From NCBI GenBank assembly GCA_902782705.1, contig CACZOL010000110.1:1-14095 (forward strand): DNA of 14,095 nucleotides, in the 5' to 3' direction. The first letter of the stretch is position 1; each line of letters starts with the position of its first letter. This document shows, piece by piece, positions 1-5,106 of this stretch. The DNA comes from an uncultured Selenomonadaceae bacterium (GTDB lineage Bacteria > Bacillota > Negativicutes > Selenomonadales > Selenomonadaceae). The position numbers and the translations under genes are program-made. The notes below the pieces were generated by a model. It searched no databases. It saw only the letters and a list, made by a program, of their open reading frames with translations, and was not told the DNA's origin.

Positions 1-1
1 A

Positions 2-49
2 AAAGAGCGTGACGCTGTCAGAGCTAGGCTGGAGGCTGTCCGCGAATAG
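2..49 (+). CDS. possible 3' end of an unidentified gene (partial)
   Basis: Reading from base 2 gives an open frame ending in KERDAVRARLEAVRE and a TAG at 47-49. The composition (alternating charged residues and alanine/valine) suits the end of an alpha-helical or coiled-coil protein. A good terminator follows at 127-163, as expected after a gene. After the TAG the same frame continues for seven codons to a second TAG at 71-73. Only 15 codons are visible, so the family cannot be named and the call may be chance. Confidence 0.3.
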   Translation, partial: KERDAVRARLEAVRE

Positions 50-126
50 GCCAAAGCCACTGCGGCGGAGTAGCAGAACGCCGACGCTCTGCTTCCTAGA
101 AACAAAAGAATTCACGCAACAAAACA

Positions 127-163
127 CGCCGCCTTTCCATCTTTCGGAGGGGCGGCGCTTTTT
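127..163 (+). terminator. rho-independent terminator (copy 1)
   Basis: CGCCGCC (127-133) pairs with GGCGGCG (151-157), and the stem is followed by a T tract (159-163). It probably ends the transcript of the gene whose tail lies at the left edge. It is a near copy of the terminator at 713-746. Bases 164-229, between this and the next hairpin, hold nothing I can support. Confidence 0.75.
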
Positions 164-229
164 GCGCGAAAAAGGCAGATGGAGGAATGCGTATAACTAA
201 AACCAACTTGGTCAACATGCCATAAAGAA

Positions 230-269
230 AACGGCAACCCTCTAAAAATCAAGGGATTGCCGTTCTTTT
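230..269. terminator. bidirectional rho-independent terminator
   Basis: AACGGCAA (230-237) plus CCCT (238-241) pair with AGGG (252-255) and TTGCCGTT (257-264), with A256 bulged and a 10-base loop. CTTTT follows on the plus strand, and a TTTTC tract follows on the minus strand, so it can work both ways. No gene on either side clearly needs it. Confidence 0.7.
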
Positions 270-275
270 AGTAGT

Positions 276-391
276 CATCAACTATTTTTTACGCATTAGA
301 TGATTATACCTGTTTTGTGAACCATCAACTATATTTTACGCATTAGATGGTATTACACTTTTTGGTTATCAACTCAAATTTACACATAACC
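276..391. repeat. three degenerate ~45-bp tandem repeats
   Basis: The core ATCAACT-(AT-rich)-TTTACGCATTAGATG occurs at 277 and 324. A weaker third copy (ATCAACT...TTTACACATAA) begins at 368, giving periods of 47 and 44 bp. The first two copies are nearly identical over about 30 bases and begin CATC and end GATG. The repeats stop just before the antisense RNA promoter (-35 at 407). There is no coding potential. They could be protein-binding iterons or the remnant of an insertion-sequence end; I do not recognise them. Confidence 0.6.
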
Positions 392-406
392 GGGGGCTGT
401 TTTCTC

Positions 407-435
407 TTGCGTATCTTTCCGCTCCGTGCTATAAT
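407..435 (+). promoter_or_regulatory. promoter of antisense RNA
   Basis: TTGCGT (407-412), a 17-bp spacer and a perfect TATAAT (430-435). Transcription should begin near 442. The only sensible product is the short RNA ending at the hairpin 498-532, because no plus-strand gene with a ribosome site follows. Confidence 0.8.
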
Positions 436-441
436 AAACAC

Positions 442-472
442 AAAGAAAAGGTGCTGCCGGTAAACGGTCAGC
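442..472 (-). terminator. terminator of the small toxin mRNA
   Basis: Read on the minus strand, GCTG-CCG (with one bulged A) pairs with CGG-CAGC (472-453) around the loop TTTAC (464-460), followed by ACCTTTTCTTT. The loop contains UUUA, which fits the YUNR U-turn motif used for first contact between sense and antisense RNAs in several antisense systems. The T tract overlaps the predicted start of the antisense RNA. Confidence 0.6.
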
Positions 473-532
473 CCCTATCGTTGTTCGACTTTGAGATAGC
501 CGCCGTCAGATTAGGGTCCTGTGGCGGCTTTT
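442..532 (+). ncRNA. predicted antisense RNA (antitoxin) of a type I toxin-antitoxin locus
   Basis: This is an RNA of about 90 nucleotides, predicted from the promoter at 407-435 to a terminator hairpin in which AGCCGCC (498-504) pairs with GGCGGCT (523-529), followed by TTTT (529-532). It lies wholly opposite the 3' untranslated part of the small hydrophobic peptide transcript on the minus strand and stops two bases short of the peptide stop codon. Its 5' hairpin (453-472) is the complement of the toxin transcript's own terminator. Convergent RNAs with 3'-end overlap are the layout of the pAD1 par (Fst) and TxpA/RatA systems. RNA boundaries are inferred from sequence only. Confidence 0.7.
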
Positions 533-533
533 C

Positions 534-602
534 TCATGCCTTGATGGAGATAATCAACGCGATCAGGAGAACCAGAAACGCGAAAAAATCATACGCCGTC
601 AT
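534..602 (-). CDS. 22-residue hydrophobic peptide, predicted holin-like type I toxin
   Basis: ATG at 602 to TGA at 534-536 encodes 22 residues. It starts MTAYDFFAF, continues with a run of leucine, valine, isoleucine and alanine, and ends SIKA, so most of it is one membrane-spanning helix with a single basic residue near the C-terminus. A strong ribosome site AAAGGGGG (618-611) sits 8 bases upstream, and a TTGCAG-17-TACAAT promoter lies at 701-673. Small single-helix membrane peptides paired with an antisense RNA over their 3' end are typical type I toxins that depolarise the membrane when over-made. The peptide is shorter than Fst or TxpA and most like the short 'putative holin-like toxin' peptides of Firmicutes; that family match is from memory. 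It is too short to be called by standard gene finders. Confidence 0.7.
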   Translation of the reverse strand: MTAYDFFAFLVLLIALIISIKA

Positions 603-609
603 AAGCATT

Positions 610-625
610 GCCCCCTTTCAGGGGC
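610..625 (-). promoter_or_regulatory. hairpin sequestering the toxin ribosome-binding site
   Basis: On the minus-strand RNA, CCCCT (624-620) pairs with AGGGG (616-612) around the loop GAA, extended by G625 and C610 with one bulged G. The paired AGGGG lies within the only ribosome site of the peptide gene (618-611). Translation should therefore be weak unless the leader is refolded or processed, a common second safety layer in type I toxin mRNAs. Confidence 0.55.
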
Positions 626-672
626 TGAGAATTGACCGCCTACCATTTATGGCAAACACCTTTTCGTAATGA

Positions 673-701
673 ATTGTAACATAAACGAAACCCATCTGCA
701 A
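673..701 (-). promoter_or_regulatory. promoter of the small toxin gene
   Basis: On the minus strand, TTGCAG (701-696), a 17-bp spacer and TACAAT (678-673). The start point falls near 666, giving a leader of about 63 nt and a transcript of about 225 nt ending at the hairpin 472-442. Confidence 0.75.
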
Positions 702-712
702 GAAACCTAACA

Positions 713-746
713 CGCCGCTTTCCATTCGGAAGGGCGGCGCTTTTTT
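713..746 (+). terminator. rho-independent terminator (copy 2)
   Basis: CGCCGC (713-718) pairs with GCGGCG (734-739) and TTCC (720-723) with GGAA (728-731), followed by six T (741-746). It shares about 36 bases with the terminator at 127-163 but has no plus-strand gene in front of it. It may stop read-through from the antisense RNA into guaB, or be a leftover of duplication. Confidence 0.7.
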
Positions 747-797
747 ATGTATACAAAATTTCGCCCCTATTTTTTGGCGCAATCAGCCGGAAAGCGG

Positions 798-826
798 TTG
801 TCAAACGACGCGGAAAGTATTATGAT
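798..826 (+). promoter_or_regulatory. guaB promoter
   Basis: TTGTCA (798-803), a 17-bp spacer and TATGAT (821-826). The start is expected near 833, leaving a leader of about 38 bases before the GTG of guaB. That is too short for a purine riboswitch. Confidence 0.75.
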
Positions 827-870
827 AGTAAAAATATCTTCAGATTCTTTATGGAAAAGAGGGAATTACA

Positions 871-2373
871 GTGGCATTCTATTACGAAGAACCGTCGCAT
901 ACCTTCGGCGAATATCTGCTTGTGCCCGGGTACTCCTCCGAGCACTGCGTCCCGGCGAACGTCTCGCTCCGGACGCCGCTCGTGAAGTACAAGAAAGGCG
1001 AAGAACCTACGCTGAGCCTTAATATCCCCATGGTCTCCGCCATCATGCAGGCCGTGTCCAACGACCGTATGGCCATCGCACTGGCGCAGGAAGGCGGCAT
1101 GTCCTTCATCTACGGCTCGCAAACGCCGGAGCAGGAAGCGCAGATGGTCCGCCGCGTCAAGAGCTACAAATCCGGATTCGTCTCCAGCGACTCGAATATC
1201 AAGCCGACGACGACCCTCGGTGAAGTGTTGAAGCTCAAAGCAAAAACCGGTCACTCGACGATGGCGGTCACGGAAGACGGCGAGCCGACGGGCAAGCTCC
1301 TCGGCATCGTGACGAGCCGCGATTATCGCATCACGCGCATGACGATGGACACGCCGGTCTCGGAATTCATGACGCCGTTCGACCGTCTCGTTTACGCGGA
1401 CGCCGACCTGACGCTTTCCGAGGCAAACGACATCATCTGGGAATCGAAACTCAATATGCTGCCCCTCGTGGACAAGAACCAGCGGCTTCGCTATATGGTG
1501 TTCCGTAAAGATTACACGGACAACAAGGAACATGAGTTGGAAATCACGGACAAGCACAAACGCTACCGCGTCGGCGCTGGCATCAATACCCGCGACTATG
1601 CCGAGCGCGTGCCGCTTCTCCTCGACGCCGGCGTAGACGCGCTCTGCATCGACTCGTCGGAGGGCTATTCCGAATGGCAGCGCATCACCCTCGACTTCAT
1701 CCATAAGAAATTCGGCCCGGAGGTCAAAGTCGGCGCGGGCAACGTGGTCGACGCCGAAGGGTTCCGCTTCCTTGCCGAAGCGGGCGCCGACTTTGTCAAG
1801 GTCGGCATCGGCGGCGGTTCTATCTGCATCACCCGCGAAACGAAGGGCATCGGACGCGGCCAAGCCACGGCGCTGATCGACGTCTGCAAAGCGCGTGACG
1901 AATATTTCAAAGAAACGGGCGTGTATATTCCCGTCTGTTCCGACGGCGGCATCGTACACGACTACCATATCACGCTGGCGTTGGCAATGGGCGCGGATTT
2001 CCTGATGCTTGGCCGTTACTTCTCGCGCTTTGACGAGAGCCCGACGGACAAGGTGAAAATCAACGGCACTTTCTATAAGGAATATTGGGGCGAAGGCTCG
2101 AACCGCGCACGCAACTGGCAGCGCTACGACCTCGGCGGCGACCGTAAGCTCTCCTTCGAGGAGGGCGTCGATTCCTATGTGCCTTACGCCGGTCCGCTCC
2201 ATGACAACGTGGGCATCACGCTGTCGAAAGTGCGCTCCACGATGTGCAACTGCGGCGCGCTCAGCATCAAAGAGCTGCAGGAAAAGGCGAAGCTCACGCT
2301 TGTTTCCTCCGTCAGTATCGTCGAGGGCGGTTCCCACGACGTTATCCTGCGCGATAAATTCTCCGCGCGCTGA
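871..2373 (+). CDS. guaB: IMP dehydrogenase, Tritrichomonas foetus-like type
   Basis: It oxidises inosine monophosphate to xanthosine monophosphate with NAD+, the committed step of guanine nucleotide synthesis, in the cytoplasm. It is 500 residues, usual for the family: a TIM barrel interrupted at roughly residues 95-215 by a pair of CBS domains. The catalytic loop reads GIGGGSICITR with Cys319, and the mobile flap NWQRYDLGG carries Arg418 and Tyr419. These positions equal the published T. foetus numbering, and long stretches around them (KGIGRGQATA, VCSDGGIV, YWGEGS, LSFEEGVDSYVPYAG) match that protist enzyme as I recall it. Usual bacterial GuaB has GPGSICTT here. The start is GTG, supported by AGAGGG 7 bases upstream; no in-frame ATG fits better. 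It has its own promoter and appears monocistronic. The guaB name is used by function; the sequence type is divergent. Confidence 0.96.
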   Translation: MAFYYEEPSHTFGEYLLVPGYSSEHCVPANVSLRTPLVKYKKGEEPTLSLNIPMVSAIMQAVSNDRMAIALAQEGGMSFIYGSQTPEQEAQMVRRVKSYKSGFVSSDSNIKPTTTLGEVLKLKAKTGHSTMAVTEDGEPTGKLLGIVTSRDYRITRMTMDTPVSEFMTPFDRLVYADADLTLSEANDIIWESKLNMLPLVDKNQRLRYMVFRKDYTDNKEHELEITDKHKRYRVGAGINTRDYAERVPLLLDAGVDALCIDSSEGYSEWQRITLDFIHKKFGPEVKVGAGNVVDAEGFRFLAEAGADFVKVGIGGGSICITRETKGIGRGQATALIDVCKARDEYFKETGVYIPVCSDGGIVHDYHITLALAMGADFLMLGRYFSRFDESPTDKVKINGTFYKEYWGEGSNRARNWQRYDLGGDRKLSFEEGVDSYVPYAGPLHDNVGITLSKVRSTMCNCGALSIKELQEKAKLTLVSSVSIVEGGSHDVILRDKFSAR

Positions 2374-2415
2374 TCTTAAGGAAACACGCTAATCCCTGGT
2401 AATTTCCCTCCCGAA

Positions 2416-2450
2416 AATCGCTGGAAGAATCAAAAATTCCAACTGCGATT
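2416..2450. other. stem-loop after guaB, weak terminator candidate
   Basis: AATCGC-TGGAA (2416-2426) pairs with TTCCA (2437-2441) and GCGATT (2445-2450) with a three-base bulge. On the plus strand it is followed by a run of A rather than T, so it is a poor intrinsic terminator for guaB, although no better one is visible before the tRNA promoter. Confidence 0.35.
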
Positions 2451-2460
2451 AAAAAAACAC

Positions 2461-2489
2461 TTGCTTTTGCGCTGCACTTAGCGTATAAT
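2461..2489 (+). promoter_or_regulatory. tRNA-Pro promoter
   Basis: TTGCTT (2461-2466), a 17-bp spacer and a perfect TATAAT (2484-2489). The start near 2496 leaves only a few bases to trim before the mature tRNA 5' end at 2501. Confidence 0.8.
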
Positions 2490-2500
2490 CATCATGTCGT

Positions 2501-2577
2501 CGGGATGTGGCGCAGTTTGGTAGCGCGCATCGTTCGGGACGATGAGGCCGCAGGTTCGAACCCTGTCATCCCGACCA
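2501..2577 (+). tRNA. tRNA-Pro (anticodon CGG)
   Basis: This is a full cloverleaf of 77 bases. Acceptor CGGGATG pairs with CATCCCG, the D arm is GCGC...GCGC, the anticodon stem CATCG/CGATG encloses loop TTCGGGA with anticodon CGG (2535-2537), the T arm is GCAGG-TTCGAAC-CCTGT, and the CCA end is encoded (2575-2577). It reads the CCG proline codon. It has its own promoter and terminator, so it is a stand-alone tRNA gene. Confidence 0.96.
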
Positions 2578-2589
2578 CTTATGAAAGCA

Positions 2590-2620
2590 AAGCCGTCTGC
2601 GAGAAGCAGGCGGCTTTTTT
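2590..2620 (+). terminator. terminator after tRNA-Pro
   Basis: GCCGTCTGC (2592-2600) pairs with GCAGGCGGC (2606-2614) with one wobble pair and a GAGAA loop, followed by six T. Confidence 0.9.
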
Positions 2621-2631
2621 ATTGTTCCCTA

Positions 2632-2660
2632 TTGACGCGGCACACGAAAGAATTCATACT
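2632..2660 (+). promoter_or_regulatory. candidate promoter of the DUF815 ATPase gene
   Basis: TTGACG (2632-2637), a 17-bp spacer and CATACT (2655-2660); the overlapping TACTAT gives a 19-bp spacer. The -35 is good and the -10 is weak. It is the only candidate between the tRNA terminator and the gene. Confidence 0.5.
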
Positions 2661-2718
2661 ATATAGGAAGCACTGAACAATCCCCTTCACGAACGCGTAT
2701 CCGGAAAGGACGATCGCC

Positions 2719-3984
2719 ATGACAAAAAAACCGCATCTCTACGAGCTTCTTATCTGTCGTTCCCTGTTGGACGACGACGTGCTGCAATGCCTGGAAGCGT
2801 ATTTTGAGCAGCCCGCAAACGTGGCTATGCAGTATGAATTTGCCGCGCGCCTGATTGACGCTGCGGAAGAGCTCGGTCTCAAGGGGAATCTTCTGCGCGC
2901 CTATCTGCTGTACCGCCTCGCAAATAACGACAATATCGTCGCGCGCTGCGTCGAGATGACAAAAGGTAAAATTTCCCCGAGCCTGCGTGCCGCCTTTGTG
3001 CACGATCTCGAAGTATTGGAACCGCTGCTCCGCGAATTGCCGAGCCAGTTTTTGACGATCTCGCTGCTTAACGACTACGAACCGGGCGAAGACAAGATGA
3101 CGCCGGGCGTCGCCGCTTTGCATTCGGTATTCCGCCACCCGTGGACGCCTGCAAAACTTGCCGACGCGCTGACAGAATATTATCTGCGCTTCGGCTGCGG
3201 CGATATTTCGGCGTACCGCGCGTTCCGCTGGGACGACGAGACAGGGCTTGTCGGCATCCGTCATTTCGAGCCGATTCGCTTCACCGACCTGATCGGCTAT
3301 ATGGACCAAAAGAAACAGCTGCAGAGCAATACGCTCGCGTTCCTCGCGGGCCGTCCCGCAAACAACGTCCTGCTCGTCGGCGCGCGCGGCACGGGCAAAT
3401 CCTCATCCGTCAAGGCGCTGGCGAACGAATACTATTCGATGGGGCTCCGTCTCGTGCAAATCACGAAACCGCAGCTCGCCGGACTGCCGCACATCATGGA
3501 CACGCTCCGCCGCTTTGCCTCGAAGCATTTCATCCTTTTCCTCGACGATCTCTCCTTCGAGGACACGGAAGTCGAATACAAATATTTGAAATCTGCCATC
3601 GAGGGCGGCGTCGAGTCGCGACCCGACAACGTGTTGATTTACGCGACTTCCAACCGTCGCCATTTGATCAAGGAAACATGGCGGGACCGCGCGTCCGGGC
3701 AGGACGAGCTTTACAAATCCGAGAGCATGAACGAGACGATCTCCCTCTCTGACCGCTTCGGCCTCATCATCAACTACCGCTCGCCGAATCAAAACGAATA
3801 TCTGGCGATTATCGACTACCACTTGCGGGCGAACGGCGTAATCCTGCCGCCGGAAGAGCTCCGTATCCTGGGCCAACGCTGGGAAATGGAACATTCCGGC
3901 AGGAATGGCCGCACCGCCCATCAGTTTGTCGCCCATTATCTCGGCCAGATGAAAGAAGAAAAAACGAAAGCACTCCAAGAATAA
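2719..3984 (+). CDS. DUF815-type AAA+ ATPase of unknown function
   Basis: 421 residues. The C-terminal half is a P-loop AAA+ domain: Walker A GARGTGKSS (221-229), Walker B FILFLDDLSF (271-280), a sensor-1-like ATSNRRHL (309-316), and SDRFG (344-348) in the region where an arginine finger would sit. The N-terminal ~180 residues are helical with no motif I know. This arrangement matches the conserved bacterial DUF815 / 'ATP-binding protein' family, whose cellular role is not established. There is no signal peptide or membrane segment, so it is cytoplasmic. The ATG is supported by AAAGGA 8 bases upstream. The gene stands alone between the tRNA-Pro terminator and its own strong terminator at 4002-4039, so neighbours give no clue. 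Confidence 0.85.
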   Translation: MTKKPHLYELLICRSLLDDDVLQCLEAYFEQPANVAMQYEFAARLIDAAEELGLKGNLLRAYLLYRLANNDNIVARCVEMTKGKISPSLRAAFVHDLEVLEPLLRELPSQFLTISLLNDYEPGEDKMTPGVAALHSVFRHPWTPAKLADALTEYYLRFGCGDISAYRAFRWDDETGLVGIRHFEPIRFTDLIGYMDQKKQLQSNTLAFLAGRPANNVLLVGARGTGKSSSVKALANEYYSMGLRLVQITKPQLAGLPHIMDTLRRFASKHFILFLDDLSFEDTEVEYKYLKSAIEGGVESRPDNVLIYATSNRRHLIKETWRDRASGQDELYKSESMNETISLSDRFGLIINYRSPNQNEYLAIIDYHLRANGVILPPEELRILGQRWEMEHSGRNGRTAHQFVAHYLGQMKEEKTKALQE

Positions 3985-4001
3985 CTTGCGCCTGTACAGC
4001 A

Positions 4002-4039
4002 AAATCCGCAGACTTAGCATTAAGTCTGCGGATTTTTTT
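4002..4039 (+). terminator. terminator of the DUF815 ATPase gene
   Basis: AAATCCGCAGACTT (4002-4015) pairs perfectly with AAGTCTGCGGATTT (4022-4035) around a six-base loop, continuing into a T tract to 4039. Confidence 0.95.
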
Positions 4040-4055
4040 AACGCCATAAATCAAA

Positions 4056-4076
4056 TTTTTCTCCAAAGGAGAAAAA
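4056..4076. terminator. small hairpin between convergent units
   Basis: TTTTTCTCC (4056-4064) pairs with GGAGAAAAA (4068-4076) around AAA. It has T runs on both strands but only four GC pairs. With the hairpin at 4100-4147 it may complete termination of the leftward fol operon. Confidence 0.45.
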
Positions 4077-4099
4077 ATCACCCTGGCCAGCATTTCAAC

Positions 4100-4147
4100 A
4101 AGGCGTGGGTGGTCGAGAGATTTAAACTCCCGCCCACCGCACGCCTT
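4100..4147 (-). terminator. hairpin just downstream of folK
   Basis: AAGGCGTG-GGTGG (4100-4112) pairs with CCACC (4134-4138) and CACGCCTT (4140-4147) with one bulged G. It starts two bases past the folK stop. On the minus strand no T tract follows directly, so it may protect the mRNA 3' end or work with the T-rich hairpin at 4056-4076. Confidence 0.5.
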
Positions 4148-4148
4148 A

Positions 4149-4652
4149 TTATATTGCCCAATCCGACGTCTTGACGCGTGTCACGCCTTTTTCCCCGACC
4201 GCATCGCGCCATACCGCAACGCTCTTTCCCTGTACCATGAGCGCAGGCGCGATTTCGGCCAAAGGCACGAGCACGAAAGCGCGCTCGGTCATATACGGGT
4301 GCGGCAGCGTCAACTCCGACGTATTTTGCTCGACACCCTCGACATGCAGGATATCGACGTCTATGGTGCGCGCCCCCCAGTGTTCATGCCGCACACGACC
4401 GAGCGCGTTCTCGATCTCCTGCGCTTTCGCCAGAAGCGCCTCCGGCGAAAGCGTCGTTTCGAGACCGACAGCGACGTTCAAAAAACGCGGTTGATCCGTT
4501 TTCCCCCACGGCTCCGTTTCGTAAAGCGACGAGACGGCGCGAATCTCTATCCCTTCCGCCGCCGCGAGCCTTTGCACCGCCTTTCGGAGCGTCTCCTCCC
4601 GATTCCCGAGGTTCGCGCCCAGGCTCAGATAAGCGGTGCGGACGTTGCTCAT
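4149..4652 (-). CDS. folK: HPPK, 6-hydroxymethyl-7,8-dihydropterin pyrophosphokinase
   Basis: It transfers pyrophosphate from ATP to 6-hydroxymethyl-7,8-dihydropterin, making the substrate of FolP. It is 167 residues, normal for the family. Motifs in order: LGANLGN (11-17), ETEPWG (45-50), FLN (57-59), HWGARTIDVDIL (91-102) whose two aspartates (98 and 100) bind magnesium, and LPHPYMTERAFVL (116-128). It is the last gene of folP-folB-folK; its ATG overlaps the folB stop in an ATGA, so translation is probably coupled. Hairpins follow the stop codon at once. Confidence 0.96.
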   Translation of the reverse strand: MSNVRTAYLSLGANLGNREETLRKAVQRLAAAEGIEIRAVSSLYETEPWGKTDQPRFLNVAVGLETTLSPEALLAKAQEIENALGRVRHEHWGARTIDVDILHVEGVEQNTSELTLPHPYMTERAFVLVPLAEIAPALMVQGKSVAVWRDAVGEKGVTRVKTSDWAI

Positions 4653-5020
4653 TCTTTTGGCCTTGCCCTGCGAATCGTCGCCGACGCGTCGGTGAATTTT
4701 CCCGGCAGCGGCGCATAAGGCTTATGAATCGTGATGCGAAGCCGCTCAATCCGCTCGTGCTTTTCAAAAAGCACCTCGGCGATTCGCTCCGCCACGGCCT
4801 CCAAAAGGGTGAACGGCTCACCCTCGACAATCGCGCGCACTTCGGCAAATACGTCCGCATAATTGACCGTCTGCGCGAGGTCGTCCGAGTGACCCGCAGG
4901 AGCGAGATCGAGATACATCGCCACATCGACGTAGAAACGCTGCCCGATGGCGCGTTCCTCCTTCATGCAGCCATGATAGCCGAAAAACTCCATTCCTTTC
5001 AGTTCCACCTTGTCTACCAT
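4649..5020 (-). CDS. folB: dihydroneopterin aldolase
   Basis: It cleaves 7,8-dihydroneopterin to 6-hydroxymethyl-7,8-dihydropterin and glycolaldehyde, feeding FolK. The 123-residue chain begins MVDKVELKGMEFFGYHG, the standard family opening. Glu22, Tyr54 and Lys100 fall at the active-site positions of well-studied DHNAs. I chose the ATG at 5020 because AAGGAG lies 8 bases upstream of it. An in-frame GTG at 5029 would add three residues but overlaps that ribosome site, so it is unlikely. The gene overlaps folK by four bases and follows folP after an 86-base AT-rich gap in which I see no convincing promoter. Confidence 0.95.
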   Translation of the reverse strand: MVDKVELKGMEFFGYHGCMKEERAIGQRFYVDVAMYLDLAPAGHSDDLAQTVNYADVFAEVRAIVEGEPFTLLEAVAERIAEVLFEKHERIERLRITIHKPYAPLPGKFTDASATIRRARPKE

Positions 5021-5106
5021 AAGATTCACTCCTTATATATAAATATTGTTTTCCTATTCATTAAAGTAATGTAATCACGTTCCTCTCTTGCCGAGGGATT
5101 TTTCCG

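Noticed and set aside
47..49. TAG readthrough (pyrrolysine-type) in the left-edge frame
   Set aside because: Nothing points to recoding; a second TAG follows after seven codons and the upstream frame is almost entirely outside the window.
187..225. 12-codon frame MRITKTNLVNMP after a GGAGG
   Set aside because: Only one base separates GGAGG from the ATG and the frame has no recognisable feature. It could be a broken gene start, but support is too weak.
276..391. Repeats considered as a mini CRISPR array
   Set aside because: Gaps between repeats are only about 15 bases, similar to one another, the third repeat is decayed, and no cas genes are present.
451..669. 72-codon plus-strand frame over the toxin locus
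   Set aside because: It begins without a ribosome site and runs through the antisense terminator; the minus-strand peptide with promoter, ribosome site and terminators explains the region better.
833..870. Purine riboswitch upstream of guaB
   Set aside because: The leader from the predicted start is about 38 bases, with no aptamer-like stems.
820..2337. 505-codon open frame on the minus strand opposite guaB
   Set aside because: It is a GC-driven shadow of guaB: histidine/arginine-rich, no family motif, no ribosome site. guaB itself has catalytic residues and a promoter.
5021..5106. Promoter between folP and folB
   Set aside because: AT-rich stretch but no -35/-10 pair with acceptable spacing; folB is taken as part of the folP transcript.
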